From Chamaelirium japonicum (lineage: Eukaryota > Streptophyta > Magnoliopsida > Liliales > Melanthiaceae), in the NCBI GenBank assembly GCA_947650365.1, contig CANTAL010000203.1, positions 186,001-250,000 on the forward strand: a DNA stretch of 64,000 bases. Direction: 5' to 3'. The notes under the pieces were generated by a model that saw nothing but the letters and a program-made list of their open reading frames with translations, did not search any database and was not told the origin of the DNA. The position numbers and the translations under genes were made by a program. This document shows positions 11,701 through 19,878 of this stretch, in pieces (position 1 is the first letter of the stretch; each line of letters begins with the position of its first letter).

Positions 11701-11814
11701 AGCGAGCTTCTGCAGAAAGGCGCGATCGACGCCATCGAGAAGTACAAGGCCGAAAGGTCGAAAAAGAGGAAGCGCGGCGGCAACGATGAGGGCGCTGGTG
11801 CGGGCCCAGCTTAA
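8750..11814 (+). CDS. Antisense accessory gene: gypsy-type transposon domain / coiled-coil protein (two exons)
   Basis: Exons 8750-11206 and 11284-11814 encode a predicted 995-residue protein. I start it at the first ATG (8750, MASSAAASS); the open frame extends upstream only through a TTG at 8732. Residues about 97-200 resemble the plant 'putative gypsy type transposon' (Transposase_28) family, with the motif YYLAGRPGEVLPF followed by KDRYWKEYPFVI. A Lys-rich stretch (KKKKKKAP) and an acidic Ser/Glu stretch follow, then about 180 residues of Pro-Ala-Glu repeats. Exon 2 is a heptad-rich coiled coil ending in the basic tail KAERSKKRKRGG, a likely nuclear localisation signal. The gene lies between pol and the 3' LTR, opposite to pol. 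Antisense genes at this position are known in some Tat elements such as Grande. The biochemical role is unknown; nuclear or chromatin binding is inference. Confidence 0.82.
10330..10860 (+). repeat. Pro-Ala-Glu coding minisatellite
   Basis: This in-frame GC-rich repeat encodes runs of PAPEPAPAPEPA. A larger 126-bp (42-codon) unit is duplicated inside it: the word TCGCTCTCGAGACTG occurs at 10611 and 10737. Every unit is a multiple of three, so the frame is kept. The opposite strand is also open for about 250 codons, a by-product of the repeat. The encoded segment is likely an extended, disordered linker between the N-terminal domain and the coiled coil. Confidence 0.85.
11207..11283 (+). other. 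77-bp intron in the antisense gene
   Basis: The exon ends CTCGAG, then GTAAGG begins the intron. The intron ends TTTCTCCGTAG before GTAGAGCGG. A branch-point-like CTAAC lies at 11255-11259, about 25 nt before the acceptor, followed by a pyrimidine-rich stretch. Splicing falls between codons (phase 0) and removes in-frame stops, joining two long frames exactly. A relative at 37442-37513 has an intron at the homologous position and phase, which strongly supports it. Confidence 0.88.
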
Positions 11815-12222
11815 GCTGTATCTCTGTAATTTTTTGACTTAAATGAATGAAATGAGACTTTTTTGAGTCCGCTTGTTTCCATTTCTTTCTCTGTCTTGCC
11901 TTCGAGCTCGTTCTAGAAATTCGCAGCGATCTCGAGAGTGATACCCCGGGCGAGGCAGCTAATTCGATTCAACCCTTTTTATTTTTTAAAGTATATGCAA
12001 ACGAAAAACTTCGGCATGCTCGTAAAAATTCAAGTCTCTGAGCCCGGAAAACGTTTAAGCAAAACAAAAGGATTTCAAAAAATTCCCTACACTCAGAGAC
12101 TAAAAACCATGTTTATTTTTAAATGAAACTAAATAAGTGCTAGCTGCCCCCTGCCCGGTTAATTTCTCTCGATGGTCCTGTTCAGCGGGCTCGCCCTTCG
12201 AGGGGTACGCCAACGCCAGGAT
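11815..12222. other. AT-rich 3' flank of the antisense gene
   Basis: No gene is seen. The stretch just after the TAA at 11812 has AATGAATGAAATGAG (about 11842), resembling a plant near-upstream polyadenylation element. It is more AT-rich than the coding regions, as plant 3' UTRs often are. A 62-codon frame at 11938 has no recognisable features and was not called. Transcripts of the antisense gene probably end here. Confidence 0.45.
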
Positions 12223-12602
12223 GCTCAAGGTTGCCCACTGGCTGCCTCTGAGGATCCCGGTCTTGCTTTAAGTCCGCACAACGGCGGACTGCCCCGGGAA
12301 GCTCAAGGTCGCCCACTGGCTGCCTCTGAGGATCCCGGTCTTGCTTTAAGTCCGCACAACGGCGGACTGCCCCGGAAAGCTCAAGGTCGCCCACTGGCTG
12401 CCTCTGAGGATTCCGGTCTTGCTTTACGTCCGCACAACGGCGGACTGCCCCGGGAAGCTCAAGGTCGCCCACTGGCTGCCTCTGAGGATCCCGGTCTTGC
12501 TTTAAGTCCGCACAACGGCGGACTGCCCCGGGAAGCTCAAGGTCGCCCACTGGCTGCCTCTGAGGATCCGGTCTTGCTTTAAGTCCGCACAACGACGGAC
12601 TG
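12223..12602. repeat. Five 78-bp tandem repeats, each with a stem-loop
   Basis: Units begin at 12223, 12301, 12379, 12457 and 12535 with GCTCAAGG(T/T)CGCCCACTGG-type sequence; the fifth is shortened and lacks one C. Each contains an inverted repeat, AGTCCGC then ACAACG then GCGGACT: a 7-bp stem with a 6-nt loop, reduced to 6 bp in units 3 and 5. Because 78 is divisible by three, long frames run through on both strands (136 and 164 codons), but they have no start context or homology that I recognise. The array separates the ends of the convergent antisense gene and pol. Confidence 0.9.
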
Positions 12603-12715
12603 TTTTGTAGATTAAGCGAGCTCTTGGTGCGGCGAGCTTCCGGGTGGAATTCTTTGTGGAAAATCCCATCATTCATTCATAACCTCTTCAAAAAGAAAAT
12701 TTTACAAAAATTTCC

Positions 12716-15700
12716 TTAGGCATAGAACTTGCGAAGGTGCAAAGCATTCCAAGGCCGCTCTAACAGGTCGCCTTCAGCGGTCATCAACTGGTAAGCCCCC
12801 GAGCCACGCGCTTCGCGTATTATGTAGGGGCCCTCCCAGTTCGCCGCGAGCTTCCCTGCATTAGGTTCCTGCGTGTTTGCGAACACCTTTCTCATCACCA
12901 TGTCCCCGGCTTTGAATGCCCGATGGCGGACTCTTTTGTTGTAGGCGCGCTTCATTTCTTGTCGGTACCCAGCGAGATGTAGATTGGCGCGCTCTCGTTT
13001 TTCTTCGAGCTGGTCGAGAGAGTCGGCGAGCAGAGCGTCGTTATCGACCTCACCTGCAGCAAGCTTCCTTTCTGTTGGCAGCTCGGCTTCGATGGGCAGC
13101 ACGGCTTCACACCCGTAAGTTAGGCTGAAAGGCGATTCATCGGTTGAGCGACGTGGAGTGGTACGATAAGCCCACAGCACGCCGTCGAGCTCCTGCTCCC
13201 ACAATCCTTTCTTTCCTTCCAACCTTTTCTTGAGGTTGTCTAAGATTACTCGATTCGTAGCTTCGGCCTGCCCGTTGCTTTGAGGGTACCTCGGGGACGA
13301 GAATCTTAAATCGACTCCATATTCAACACAAAAGCTTCTGATCAAGCGATTGTCGAACTGGCGACCATTGTCGGTGATGAGCACTCGGGGCAGCCCAAAG
13401 CGGCAGAAGATATTCTTCCAGAGGAAGTCCTTGACTTGTTTCTCACCAATCTTAGCTAGTGGGACCGCTTCCACCCATTTGGTGAAGTAGTCCGTAGCTA
13501 CCAAGATGAATTTCTTCTGCCGGGTAGACACAGGGAAAGGTCCCACTATATCCATTCCCCATTGCTGGAAAGGCCAGGGGCTCGCCAATGGGTGAAGTTC
13601 TTCTGCGGGCATATGGTTCATCGTGGCGTGCTTCTGGCATTGGATGCACCTCAGGGCGGTCTTCAAAGCGTCCTGCTCCAGAGTGGGCCACCAGTACCCT
13701 TGCCTTCGAACTTTCGCAGCTAGAGATCGCCCACCAGCGTGGTTTCCCAGCTCGCCAGAGTGGATGCAATTCAGAACTTCTTCGGTCTCCGGGCTTTCGA
13801 TGCAACGAAGGTTTGGCCCGCCAAACGACCTCCGAAAAAGGCGATCCCAGTGAATGAGATAGCGACCAGCGCATTTCTCCAATCGCCGGGCTTCCTCTTT
13901 ACCTTCGGGAAGCTCGCCCTTCTGAAGGAAACGAAGAATGAGAGCGATCCACCCGCCAGGAGATACGTCGGCAGAAACTTGGTTAACTGCGAGCTCCGCC
14001 AGCTGGAGCCGAGACTGATTCTGGACTTCAATGAGAATATGGCGAGCTTCCGATGTTCCCAGCAAGGAGGCGGCGTTTGCCAAGGCATCAGCTCGCCTAT
14101 TATCGGCTCGCGGAATTTGCTCGAAAGAGATCTTTTCGAACTCCGCGGCCTTGCTTTTCACCAGATCAACGTAGATCGCCATTCGTGCATCCCGGGAGGC
14201 GTACTCCCCATTGATTTGGCAAATAATTAGCTGGGAATCACTAAAGACTTTTAAGCGTTTGGCGCCTACCTCTTGAGCGAGCTCCAGACCGGCCAGTAAC
14301 GCCTCGTACTCTGCTTCATTGTTAGTAGCGGCGAAATCCAGTCGGACTGATTTCTCGAGCAGCATCTCTTGGGCGATCAGAGCGACCCCAATCCCAGCCC
14401 CCAAAGCGTTGGAGGAACCATCTACGAACAATTCCCATCCCATCGCCTCTGGATGCTCATTGGGAGGACGCTCGCCTTGGTTGTCCAAGAACCTCGCCTT
14501 CCCAGGGTGCGCCTCAGTTGGCTCATCCTCCTGGTACTGGACTGGTTCTTCTATGGGGAAGTCCGCCAAGAAATCAGCGAGAGCCTGTCCTTTGACAGCA
14601 ACTCGAGGGACATATTCCAATCCATAGGCGGCGAGCTCGGCAGACCATCGATACAACCTGCCGGCTACCGAAGGCCTGGAGAGAGCGCTCTTCAGGGGAT
14701 GCTCCGTGATGACTTTGACGATATGCGCTGAGAAGTAGGGATGAAGCTTTCTCGCGGTAAGGACCAAGGCCAATGCGACCTTCTCGATTGGTCGATACCG
14801 GAGCTCGGCGGGAAGCATCGTATGGCTCACAAAATAGACAGGTCGCTCTACCTTTGCTTCTTCCACTACCAGGACCCCGCTTACGGCGTTCTCCGTGACT
14901 GCGAGATACACGCCAAGCTCGGCGCCATCTTTTGGTGCCGCTAGGATCGGCGGGCTCGCAAGATAGTCTTTGATCTTCTGAAAGGCGCGCTCGCAATTTT
15001 CATCCCAGCAAATGCTTGCTCCTTTTCGCAGCAGCTCGAAAAGAGGTCGGCAATTGTCTGAGGATTTGGATATAAACCGGTTGAGCGCGGCGATTCGTCC
15101 GCTCAATCTCTGGACTTCTTGCCGGGTTCTTGGTGCGGGCATTTCGACAAGTGCTCGGATTTGCCCAGGGTCGGCCTCGATCCCCCTGTGGGTGACCAGG
15201 TACCCGAGGAATTTCCCCGACGTCACTCCGAATGCGCACTTCACCGGGTTCAGCCTCATTCGGTACTTTCTCAGTATCTCGAAGGTTTCGCGGAGGTCGG
15301 CTACATGCCCTCCTCGCTCTCGACTTTTGACCAGAAGGTCGTCAACATACACCTCGACATTTCTGCCGATCTGATTTTTAAACATTTGAGTGACCAACCT
15401 TTGGTAGGTCGCTCCAGCGTTCTTGAGTCCGAAGGGCATCACTTGATAGCAGTACAGCTTCTGATAGCCCGCTCTGGAGTAGAAAGCGGTCTTCTCTTGA
15501 TCCTCGGGATGGAGGGGTATTTGGTTGTACCCTGAGTATCCATCCATGAATGACAGAGCTCGGAACCCGACAGCTGCGTCGACCAGTGCGCCGATTCTCG
15601 GAAGAGGAAATCCGTCCTTCGGGCATGCCTTGTTGAGGTCGGAGAAGTCAATGCACACCCTGACCGCTCCGCTCTTCTTAGGCACCGCCACGATATTGGA

Positions 15701-16174
15701 GATCCACTCGGGGAAGTGCGCCTCGCGGATGAAGCCGGCTCGCTCCAGCTTATCTATCTCCGCTGCCACTGCTACGGACTTTGCAGCAGGTACGTGCCGA
15801 GCTTTCTGTTTGACCGGCGGGAACTCCTTCATGGTGTGCAGACGATGACAGGCGACCTCCGGGTCAATCCCTGGCATGTCCGCGAAGCTCCAGGCAAATA
15901 CGTCGCGGTATTCCCTGAGCAAGCTGGTTATGGCTTGGACCTCGCCCTCGGTTAACGAGGTCCCAAGACTAACAATTCTTGGCCCTTCTTTGCCGCCAAT
16001 ATCGATCTCTTGAAGTGCTTCGGCAACCGGAAAACTACCTCTCTTGGGGGTTGTTAGGCGGCCTTCCTCCAACTTAAGATCCACACCGCTCCCACCCGAA
16101 GATGGAGTAGGGGACTTAAACGAAGAGGCCCCCAACGGGCTCCCCAGGAGCTTGCTTGTACCGGGCGGTAATTG
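12716..16174 (-). CDS. pol: reverse transcriptase, RNase H, archaeal-type RNase H, integrase
   Basis: This frame continues directly from gag after the amber codon at 16177-16175 and ends with TAA (12718-12716). Positions below count from the TTG at 16135. Reverse transcriptase spans about 110-300, with catalytic D198 (FMDGYSGYNQ) and YVDD at 263-266. The next RNase H-like domain (about 400-525) has VTENAVSGV where active enzymes have TDAS, so its catalytic Asp is lost. A second, archaeal-type RNase H follows with D572 (FVDGSSN), E609 (NNEAEYEAL), D633 (FSDSQ) and D683 (RADALA), the Tat hallmark. Integrase has H792, H799, C830 and C833, then D862, D922 and E958 with the canonical 35-residue D-E spacing. 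No chromodomain is apparent. There is no ATG at the start, so expression should depend on readthrough from gag. Confidence 0.96.
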   Translation of the reverse strand, partial: QLPPGTSKLLGSPLGASSFKSPTPSSGGSGVDLKLEEGRLTTPKRGSFPVAEALQEIDIGGKEGPRIVSLGTSLTEGEVQAITSLLREYRDVFAWSFADMPGIDPEVACHRLHTMKEFPPVKQKARHVPAAKSVAVAAEIDKLERAGFIREAHFPEWISNIVAVPKKSGAVRVCIDFSDLNKACPKDGFPLPRIGALVDAAVGFRALSFMDGYSGYNQIPLHPEDQEKTAFYSRAGYQKLYCYQVMPFGLKNAGATYQRLVTQMFKNQIGRNVEVYVDDLLVKSRERGGHVADLRETFEILRKYRMRLNPVKCAFGVTSGKFLGYLVTHRGIEADPGQIRALVEMPAPRTRQEVQRLSGRIAALNRFISKSSDNCRPLFELLRKGASICWDENCERAFQKIKDYLASPPILAAPKDGAELGVYLAVTENAVSGVLVVEEAKVERPVYFVSHTMLPAELRYRPIEKVALALVLTARKLHPYFSAHIVKVITEHPLKSALSRPSVAGRLYRWSAELAAYGLEYVPRVAVKGQALADFLADFPIEEPVQYQEDEPTEAHPGKARFLDNQGERPPNEHPEAMGWELFVDGSSNALGAGIGVALIAQEMLLEKSVRLDFAATNNEAEYEALLAGLELAQEVGAKRLKVFSDSQLIICQINGEYASRDARMAIYVDLVKSKAAEFEKISFEQIPRADNRRADALANAASLLGTSEARHILIEVQNQSRLQLAELAVNQVSADVSPGGWIALILRFLQKGELPEGKEEARRLEKCAGRYLIHWDRLFRRSFGGPNLRCIESPETEEVLNCIHSGELGNHAGGRSLAAKVRRQGYWWPTLEQDALKTALRCIQCQKHATMNHMPAEELHPLASPWPFQQWGMDIVGPFPVSTRQKKFILVATDYFTKWVEAVPLAKIGEKQVKDFLWKNIFCRFGLPRVLITDNGRQFDNRLIRSFCVEYGVDLRFSSPRYPQSNGQAEATNRVILDNLKKRLEGKKGLWEQELDGVLWAYRTTPRRSTDESPFSLTYGCEAVLPIEAELPTERKLAAGEVDNDALLADSLDQLEEKRERANLHLAGYRQEMKRAYNKRVRHRAFKAGDMVMRKVFANTQEPNAGKLAANWEGPYIIREARGSGAYQLMTAEGDLLERPWNALHLRKFYA

Positions 16175-16177
16175 CTA
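16169..16177 (-). promoter_or_regulatory. Predicted stop-codon readthrough signal between gag and pol
   Basis: The gag frame ends TCC TAG and the next codons are CAA TTA. UAG CAA UUA matches the UAG-CARYYA context that gives efficient readthrough in tobamovirus RNAs and was reported for the soybean retroelement SIRE1. Gag and pol are in the same frame on either side, with no other stop from 18676 to 12718. Readthrough would give a Gag-Pol of 1,986 residues. It could instead be a plain nonsense mutation, but the exact context argues against that. Confidence 0.8.
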
Positions 16178-18676
16178 GGAGGGTGCGGGCCTCTTGGCCT
16201 CGGCGACCTCCACGTCCATGAGGTGAGGAGCATCCTGCTCGCATCTGGTTGCGGCTACCTGATCTCCCCGAATGACCACGACCCCACCCGTGGTTGGGAA
16301 TTTGAGGGCCTGATGGTTGGGTGAAGATACTGCCTTCATCTGCCTTAGCCAAGGCCGCCCAAGAATGGCGTTAAAGGCCGAACTCCCGTCGACTACCGCG
16401 AAGCGGACTTGGCGAGCTTCCGGGCCCGCTGTCACGGTGAGGGTTATCTCTCCCGCTACTTTAGCGACCTCACCGGTGAATCCGCTGAGGGAGCTCGTCG
16501 AGGGAGACAAGTCGGCAAGTCTCAAACCCATTCGTAGGTAGGCCGACAGAAAGAGGATGTCAACGGCGCTCCCTGAATCCACCAGAGCTCGCCTTACCTC
16601 GATGTTTGCCATCATCAGGCGTATGACGAGGGGGTCATTGTGGGGCGCGACAACCCCAGCCATGTCATCCTCCGAAAACCATAGGAAATCGCGGGCTTCT
16701 GCCCTCGGCGCTTGAAGTAAAGTAGGAGTTAGCGAGACAGAAAATACCTTCTGCGCCCGCTCCATCTCCCTTACTCGCCGGCGGGCTTCATTACTTGATC
16801 TGGGGCCGCTCAGCCGCCCGCTAATGGTGTGGCAGATCGCCGGTCCTCCCGGGGGAGGAGGAGGTAAGGCGGGCTCCGCGAGTCCTGGGCGATCTCCCTC
16901 CCGAGGTGCTCGCTCTGGAATCACTTCGAACCTCCTCGGGAGCGAGATGAACTGGCTCAAGTGTCCCAAGGTGACCAAATCCTCCAGGTGGTTTTTCAGA
17001 GCCCGGCATCTATTAGTGTGATGCCCCGGGCTTCGATGAAAAGCGCACCGCCGCGAGTTGTCGGTCGAGCCAGGTTCTCCGACCTGTAGGGGTGGCGGGT
17101 ACTGGAAGAAAGGCTCATTCCGAATCTGATGGAAAATTTGCCCCGGCGAGTGGGTCAGCACGGTGAAGTCCCGCTCCCCGGGTCCCGGAGGCAGGCGCCA
17201 GTTTGCTGGCCTTCCAGCGACCACCGCGGGAGCTTCAGCGGACGGTATTGCAGGAGCTGCGGACGGTCCGGGCAATGGTACCGAAAGTGGCACCTCCCTC
17301 CTCTCCACGGCCTTAACGACAAGAGGTCGCAAAGCCGGAGGAGGTCGCTGCTCTACTGCCTTTCCCTTCCGATCTAGCACTGCATCCTCGAGCTTGATGT
17401 GCTGCTGGACCAGGGCGAATAGTTCGACCATTGTGCGAGGGTCCTTGATTACTAAGGCGTCATGAAGCTTGCCCCCCTCGGGGAGGGCGCTTCTGAAGGC
17501 GCTCACCGCGGTACGATCCTGGCCCGCCGCGTCTTCCAGAGCGAGGTAAGCGCTTCGGAATCGCGTTGCGAAGCATCGGAGCGTTTCGCGAGCTCCCATG
17601 GCCAGAGTAAACAGAGATTCGATCCTCTTCGGGGGCTGCCTGTTGCAGCGATACTGCTCCAGGAATAGCCTAGAGAGAGTTGGAAAGTTGGGGATCACGC
17701 CGGACGGCAGCTTGTGGAACCAATTCAATGCCGATCCGGTCAGACTGCTTGGAAACGCGCGACACAAGACATGGTCCTGGTCCCGGAAAAATAGAAGTTT
17801 CCTGTAGGCCAAGAGATGGTCGACGGGATCTTGCGATCCGTCAAACAATACAAACTTCGGGGGGGTCCAGTGGTGCGGAAAACCCCCTTGATGGACCTCG
17901 CTGGTGAAAGGCGAGCTTCCTCCGTGGGCGGCGAGGTCCTCCAGTAAATCCACTGGCGCACTAGGTCGCTGCCAGTGCCCGGGGAGAAATCCCAAAGGCG
18001 GCTGCGCAGGTCCTAGGCGCTCGTGCGCACTCCCTCTAGGAAGGGTCGGATCCACCCCACGGCGACCCTCGGGAGCCACCAATCGGCGGCCTCCTGGCTG
18101 CTCGCGCGCGGATCCCTTCAGCGAGGCGGTTGGTCTGTGGGAGGCCGTCACCTCTCGAGGTTCGGAAGGTAGAGTCACCGCGGGCTCTTTCCCTCGTCGC
18201 CGATGGCGCGGGTCGCGATCCCTCTCTTGAGACCTCGCCTCCGATCCGTCAGAGTCGACGCTCCGGCTACGTCGGCGAGGGATGGTCGCGCGCGAGGTCG
18301 CCTGGTTGCTGGACCGCTGGGTTACCAGCTTCTGTAACCTTGTGAGCGGGGTCTCCTTCGCTCCACGCACGGCCGTCCTCTCAACCGGGGGTTCCGGTCG
18401 GGAAGTTCGCCGTGCTGGGACGGTCGTGGGCAGACGCGACGAGACGGGAGGTCGCGCGGGGGACGCAGGCCTCGAAGGTCCTGACCGCCGGCTAGCCGCC
18501 GGAGCCTGACGCAAGCGCGTCAACTCCTCCATCATCGCCCGCTGGGTGGCCAACATCTCCAACAGGAGCTGGTCACTGAGCGGGACAAAGGGCTGGGGAG
18601 TCTCAGCGGGGGGTTCGCTGTGCACAGACCCCATACGGGCCCTCGCCCGCCTACGCCCCCTTGTCGCCGGAGCCAT
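16175..18676 (-). CDS. gag-protease polyprotein
   Basis: An 833-residue frame from ATG 18676 (AAAGATGGCT, a good plant start context) to TAG 16177-16175. The N-terminus is basic (RGRRRARAR), followed by a disordered Arg/Ser/Pro-rich region with PRRRSRSVDSD. A retrotransposon Gag (capsid-like) domain lies at about 265-435 (DPVDHLLAYR, GSALNWFHKLP, LFLEQY). A zinc-knuckle-like motif follows at C544, H547, H552/H553 and C557 (CAFHRSPGHHTNRC), of the variant form common in Tat elements. The aspartic protease has the active site LVDSGSAVDI (D700) and the matching ILGRPWL at 771-777. The protease is thus encoded before the amber codon and made with every Gag. Its products should assemble particles in the cytoplasm and mature Gag and Gag-Pol. 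Confidence 0.95.
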   Translation of the reverse strand: MAPATRGRRRARARMGSVHSEPPAETPQPFVPLSDQLLLEMLATQRAMMEELTRLRQAPAASRRSGPSRPASPARPPVSSRLPTTVPARRTSRPEPPVERTAVRGAKETPLTRLQKLVTQRSSNQATSRATIPRRRSRSVDSDGSEARSQERDRDPRHRRRGKEPAVTLPSEPREVTASHRPTASLKGSAREQPGGRRLVAPEGRRGVDPTLPRGSAHERLGPAQPPLGFLPGHWQRPSAPVDLLEDLAAHGGSSPFTSEVHQGGFPHHWTPPKFVLFDGSQDPVDHLLAYRKLLFFRDQDHVLCRAFPSSLTGSALNWFHKLPSGVIPNFPTLSRLFLEQYRCNRQPPKRIESLFTLAMGARETLRCFATRFRSAYLALEDAAGQDRTAVSAFRSALPEGGKLHDALVIKDPRTMVELFALVQQHIKLEDAVLDRKGKAVEQRPPPALRPLVVKAVERREVPLSVPLPGPSAAPAIPSAEAPAVVAGRPANWRLPPGPGERDFTVLTHSPGQIFHQIRNEPFFQYPPPLQVGEPGSTDNSRRCAFHRSPGHHTNRCRALKNHLEDLVTLGHLSQFISLPRRFEVIPERAPREGDRPGLAEPALPPPPPGGPAICHTISGRLSGPRSSNEARRRVREMERAQKVFSVSLTPTLLQAPRAEARDFLWFSEDDMAGVVAPHNDPLVIRLMMANIEVRRALVDSGSAVDILFLSAYLRMGLRLADLSPSTSSLSGFTGEVAKVAGEITLTVTAGPEARQVRFAVVDGSSAFNAILGRPWLRQMKAVSSPNHQALKFPTTGGVVVIRGDQVAATRCEQDAPHLMDVEVAEAKRPAPS

Positions 18677-18745
18677 CTTTGGGGTTTCTAAGGCCGTCGA
18701 CGCACAGCCGTATGGTCGTGAGCGTTCTCACAGGAACCAGTCGAA
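18677..18745 (-). other. Untranslated leader between primer binding site and gag
   Basis: About 70 bp between the primer binding site and the gag ATG, without an upstream ATG of note. In retrotransposons this part helps package the RNA. I see no specific structure that I can support. Confidence 0.5.
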
Positions 18746-18763
18746 ATCCCACAGACGGCGCCA
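18746..18763 (-). other. Primer binding site
   Basis: Two bases after the 5' LTR edge the minus strand reads TGGCGCCGTCTGTGGGAT. The leading TGG pairs with the CCA end of a tRNA, and TGGCGCCGT fits the 3' end of tRNA-Asp-type acceptors as I recall them. The match weakens after nine bases, so the tRNA identity is tentative. Its position proves which LTR is 5'. Confidence 0.8.
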
Positions 18764-18962
18764 AATGTTTGGGGGATTTTTCCTGGTCCTTGCGAGCCAC
18801 CTGTAAGATCAAGAAAAAAGAAACGTGAGAACGGCTGGCTCCCTTAGGAGCGCAGACCCTCCGACGCTCAAGTCAGTTATGGTAACACAACGGAGAGCTG
18901 TTGTATACCAAAGTGGTAGTGAAAGGGATTTCGAACCTCTACTTTGGAGCCTGGGGGTGTAC

Positions 18963-18969
18963 ATTTATA
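18963..18969 (-). promoter_or_regulatory. TATA box of the genomic RNA promoter
   Basis: TATAAAT on the minus strand in the context GTCTATAAATG. Transcription would start near 18935, leaving about 170 bp of R-U5 before the primer binding site. That gives a long U3 (about 1,050 bp) holding the GAGCTC minisatellite. Confidence 0.65.
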
Positions 18970-19367
18970 GACATGGGCGACCTATCGAGCTATGACGCGT
19001 GGAGGCTCTTTCCGGCACCTTCTAGGCCCCCACGTTCTAGCCTTCAATAGTTTCTGACAGTTCTTGGAACTTGGATCCCTGACATTCTTTGTCGTCTAGC
19101 TCTTCTGACGCAGTAGTGGGGAACAGCAGCTGCTATTCTGTTGCCGCCATAGGGATCTTCCAGAATGTTCAAGTCCAGGAGGTCTCAAACCGACTCTGAC
19201 TGGCTTCCATGGACTGCAATCGTCCACGTAGCTTCAGTGGGTTCTCGACACCTGGCAATCTCAGGGAAAAAGCAAAGGCCAGCTTGCCCAATACTGCTCC
19301 GTCCTTTCGCCCATATTTATCAAGAGTTGGACCTCGCGGGAGCAACCTCTTCGATAAACAGGGGTCT

Positions 19368-19878
19368 AGGCGAGCTTCTGGGCGAGCTTCTGAGCGAGTT
19401 TGGGCGAACTCCTGGGCGAGCTAGGCGAGCTCCTGAGCGAGCTAGGCGAGCTCCTGAGTGAGCATGGCGTGCTCCTAAATGAGCTTGGGCGAGCTCCTAT
19501 GCAAGCTAGGCGGGCTCATTAGTGAACATGGCGAGCTATTGGGCGAGCTAGGCGAGCTCCTGAGCGAGCATGGCGAGCTCCTGGACGAGCTAGGCGAGCT
19601 CCTGAGCGAGCGTTTCGAGCTCCTGGACGAGCTAAGCGAGCTCCTGAGCGAGCATGACGAGCTCCTGGACGAGCTTGGGCGATCTCCTTCGCGCTCTTTG
19701 TCTAAGCCATTTGTCGAATATGGGCGAGTATGGCGAGCTCCTGGATGAGCTTGGGCGAGCTCCTTCGCGCTCTTTGTCTAAGCCATTTATCGAATTTGGG
19801 CGAGTATGGCGAGCTCCTGGATGAGCTTGGGCGAGCTCCTTCGCGCTCTTTGTCTAAGCAATTTATCGAATTTGGGCG
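19368..19878. repeat. GAGCTC-rich minisatellite in the 5' LTR
   Basis: The same repeat block as in the 3' LTR, including the 76-bp units starting at 19671, 19747 and 19823. It is identical in both LTRs by eye, as expected for a young element, since minisatellites mutate quickly. Confidence 0.85.

Noticed and set aside
11938-12126. 62-codon plus-strand frame after the antisense gene
   Set aside because: It is short, AT-rich, without homology or features, and lies in the probable 3' untranslated region.
12172-12676. Frames of 136 (plus) and 164 (minus) codons
   Set aside because: They are produced by the 78-bp repeat, whose length is divisible by three and which contains no stop in these frames. 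There is no start context or recognisable protein.
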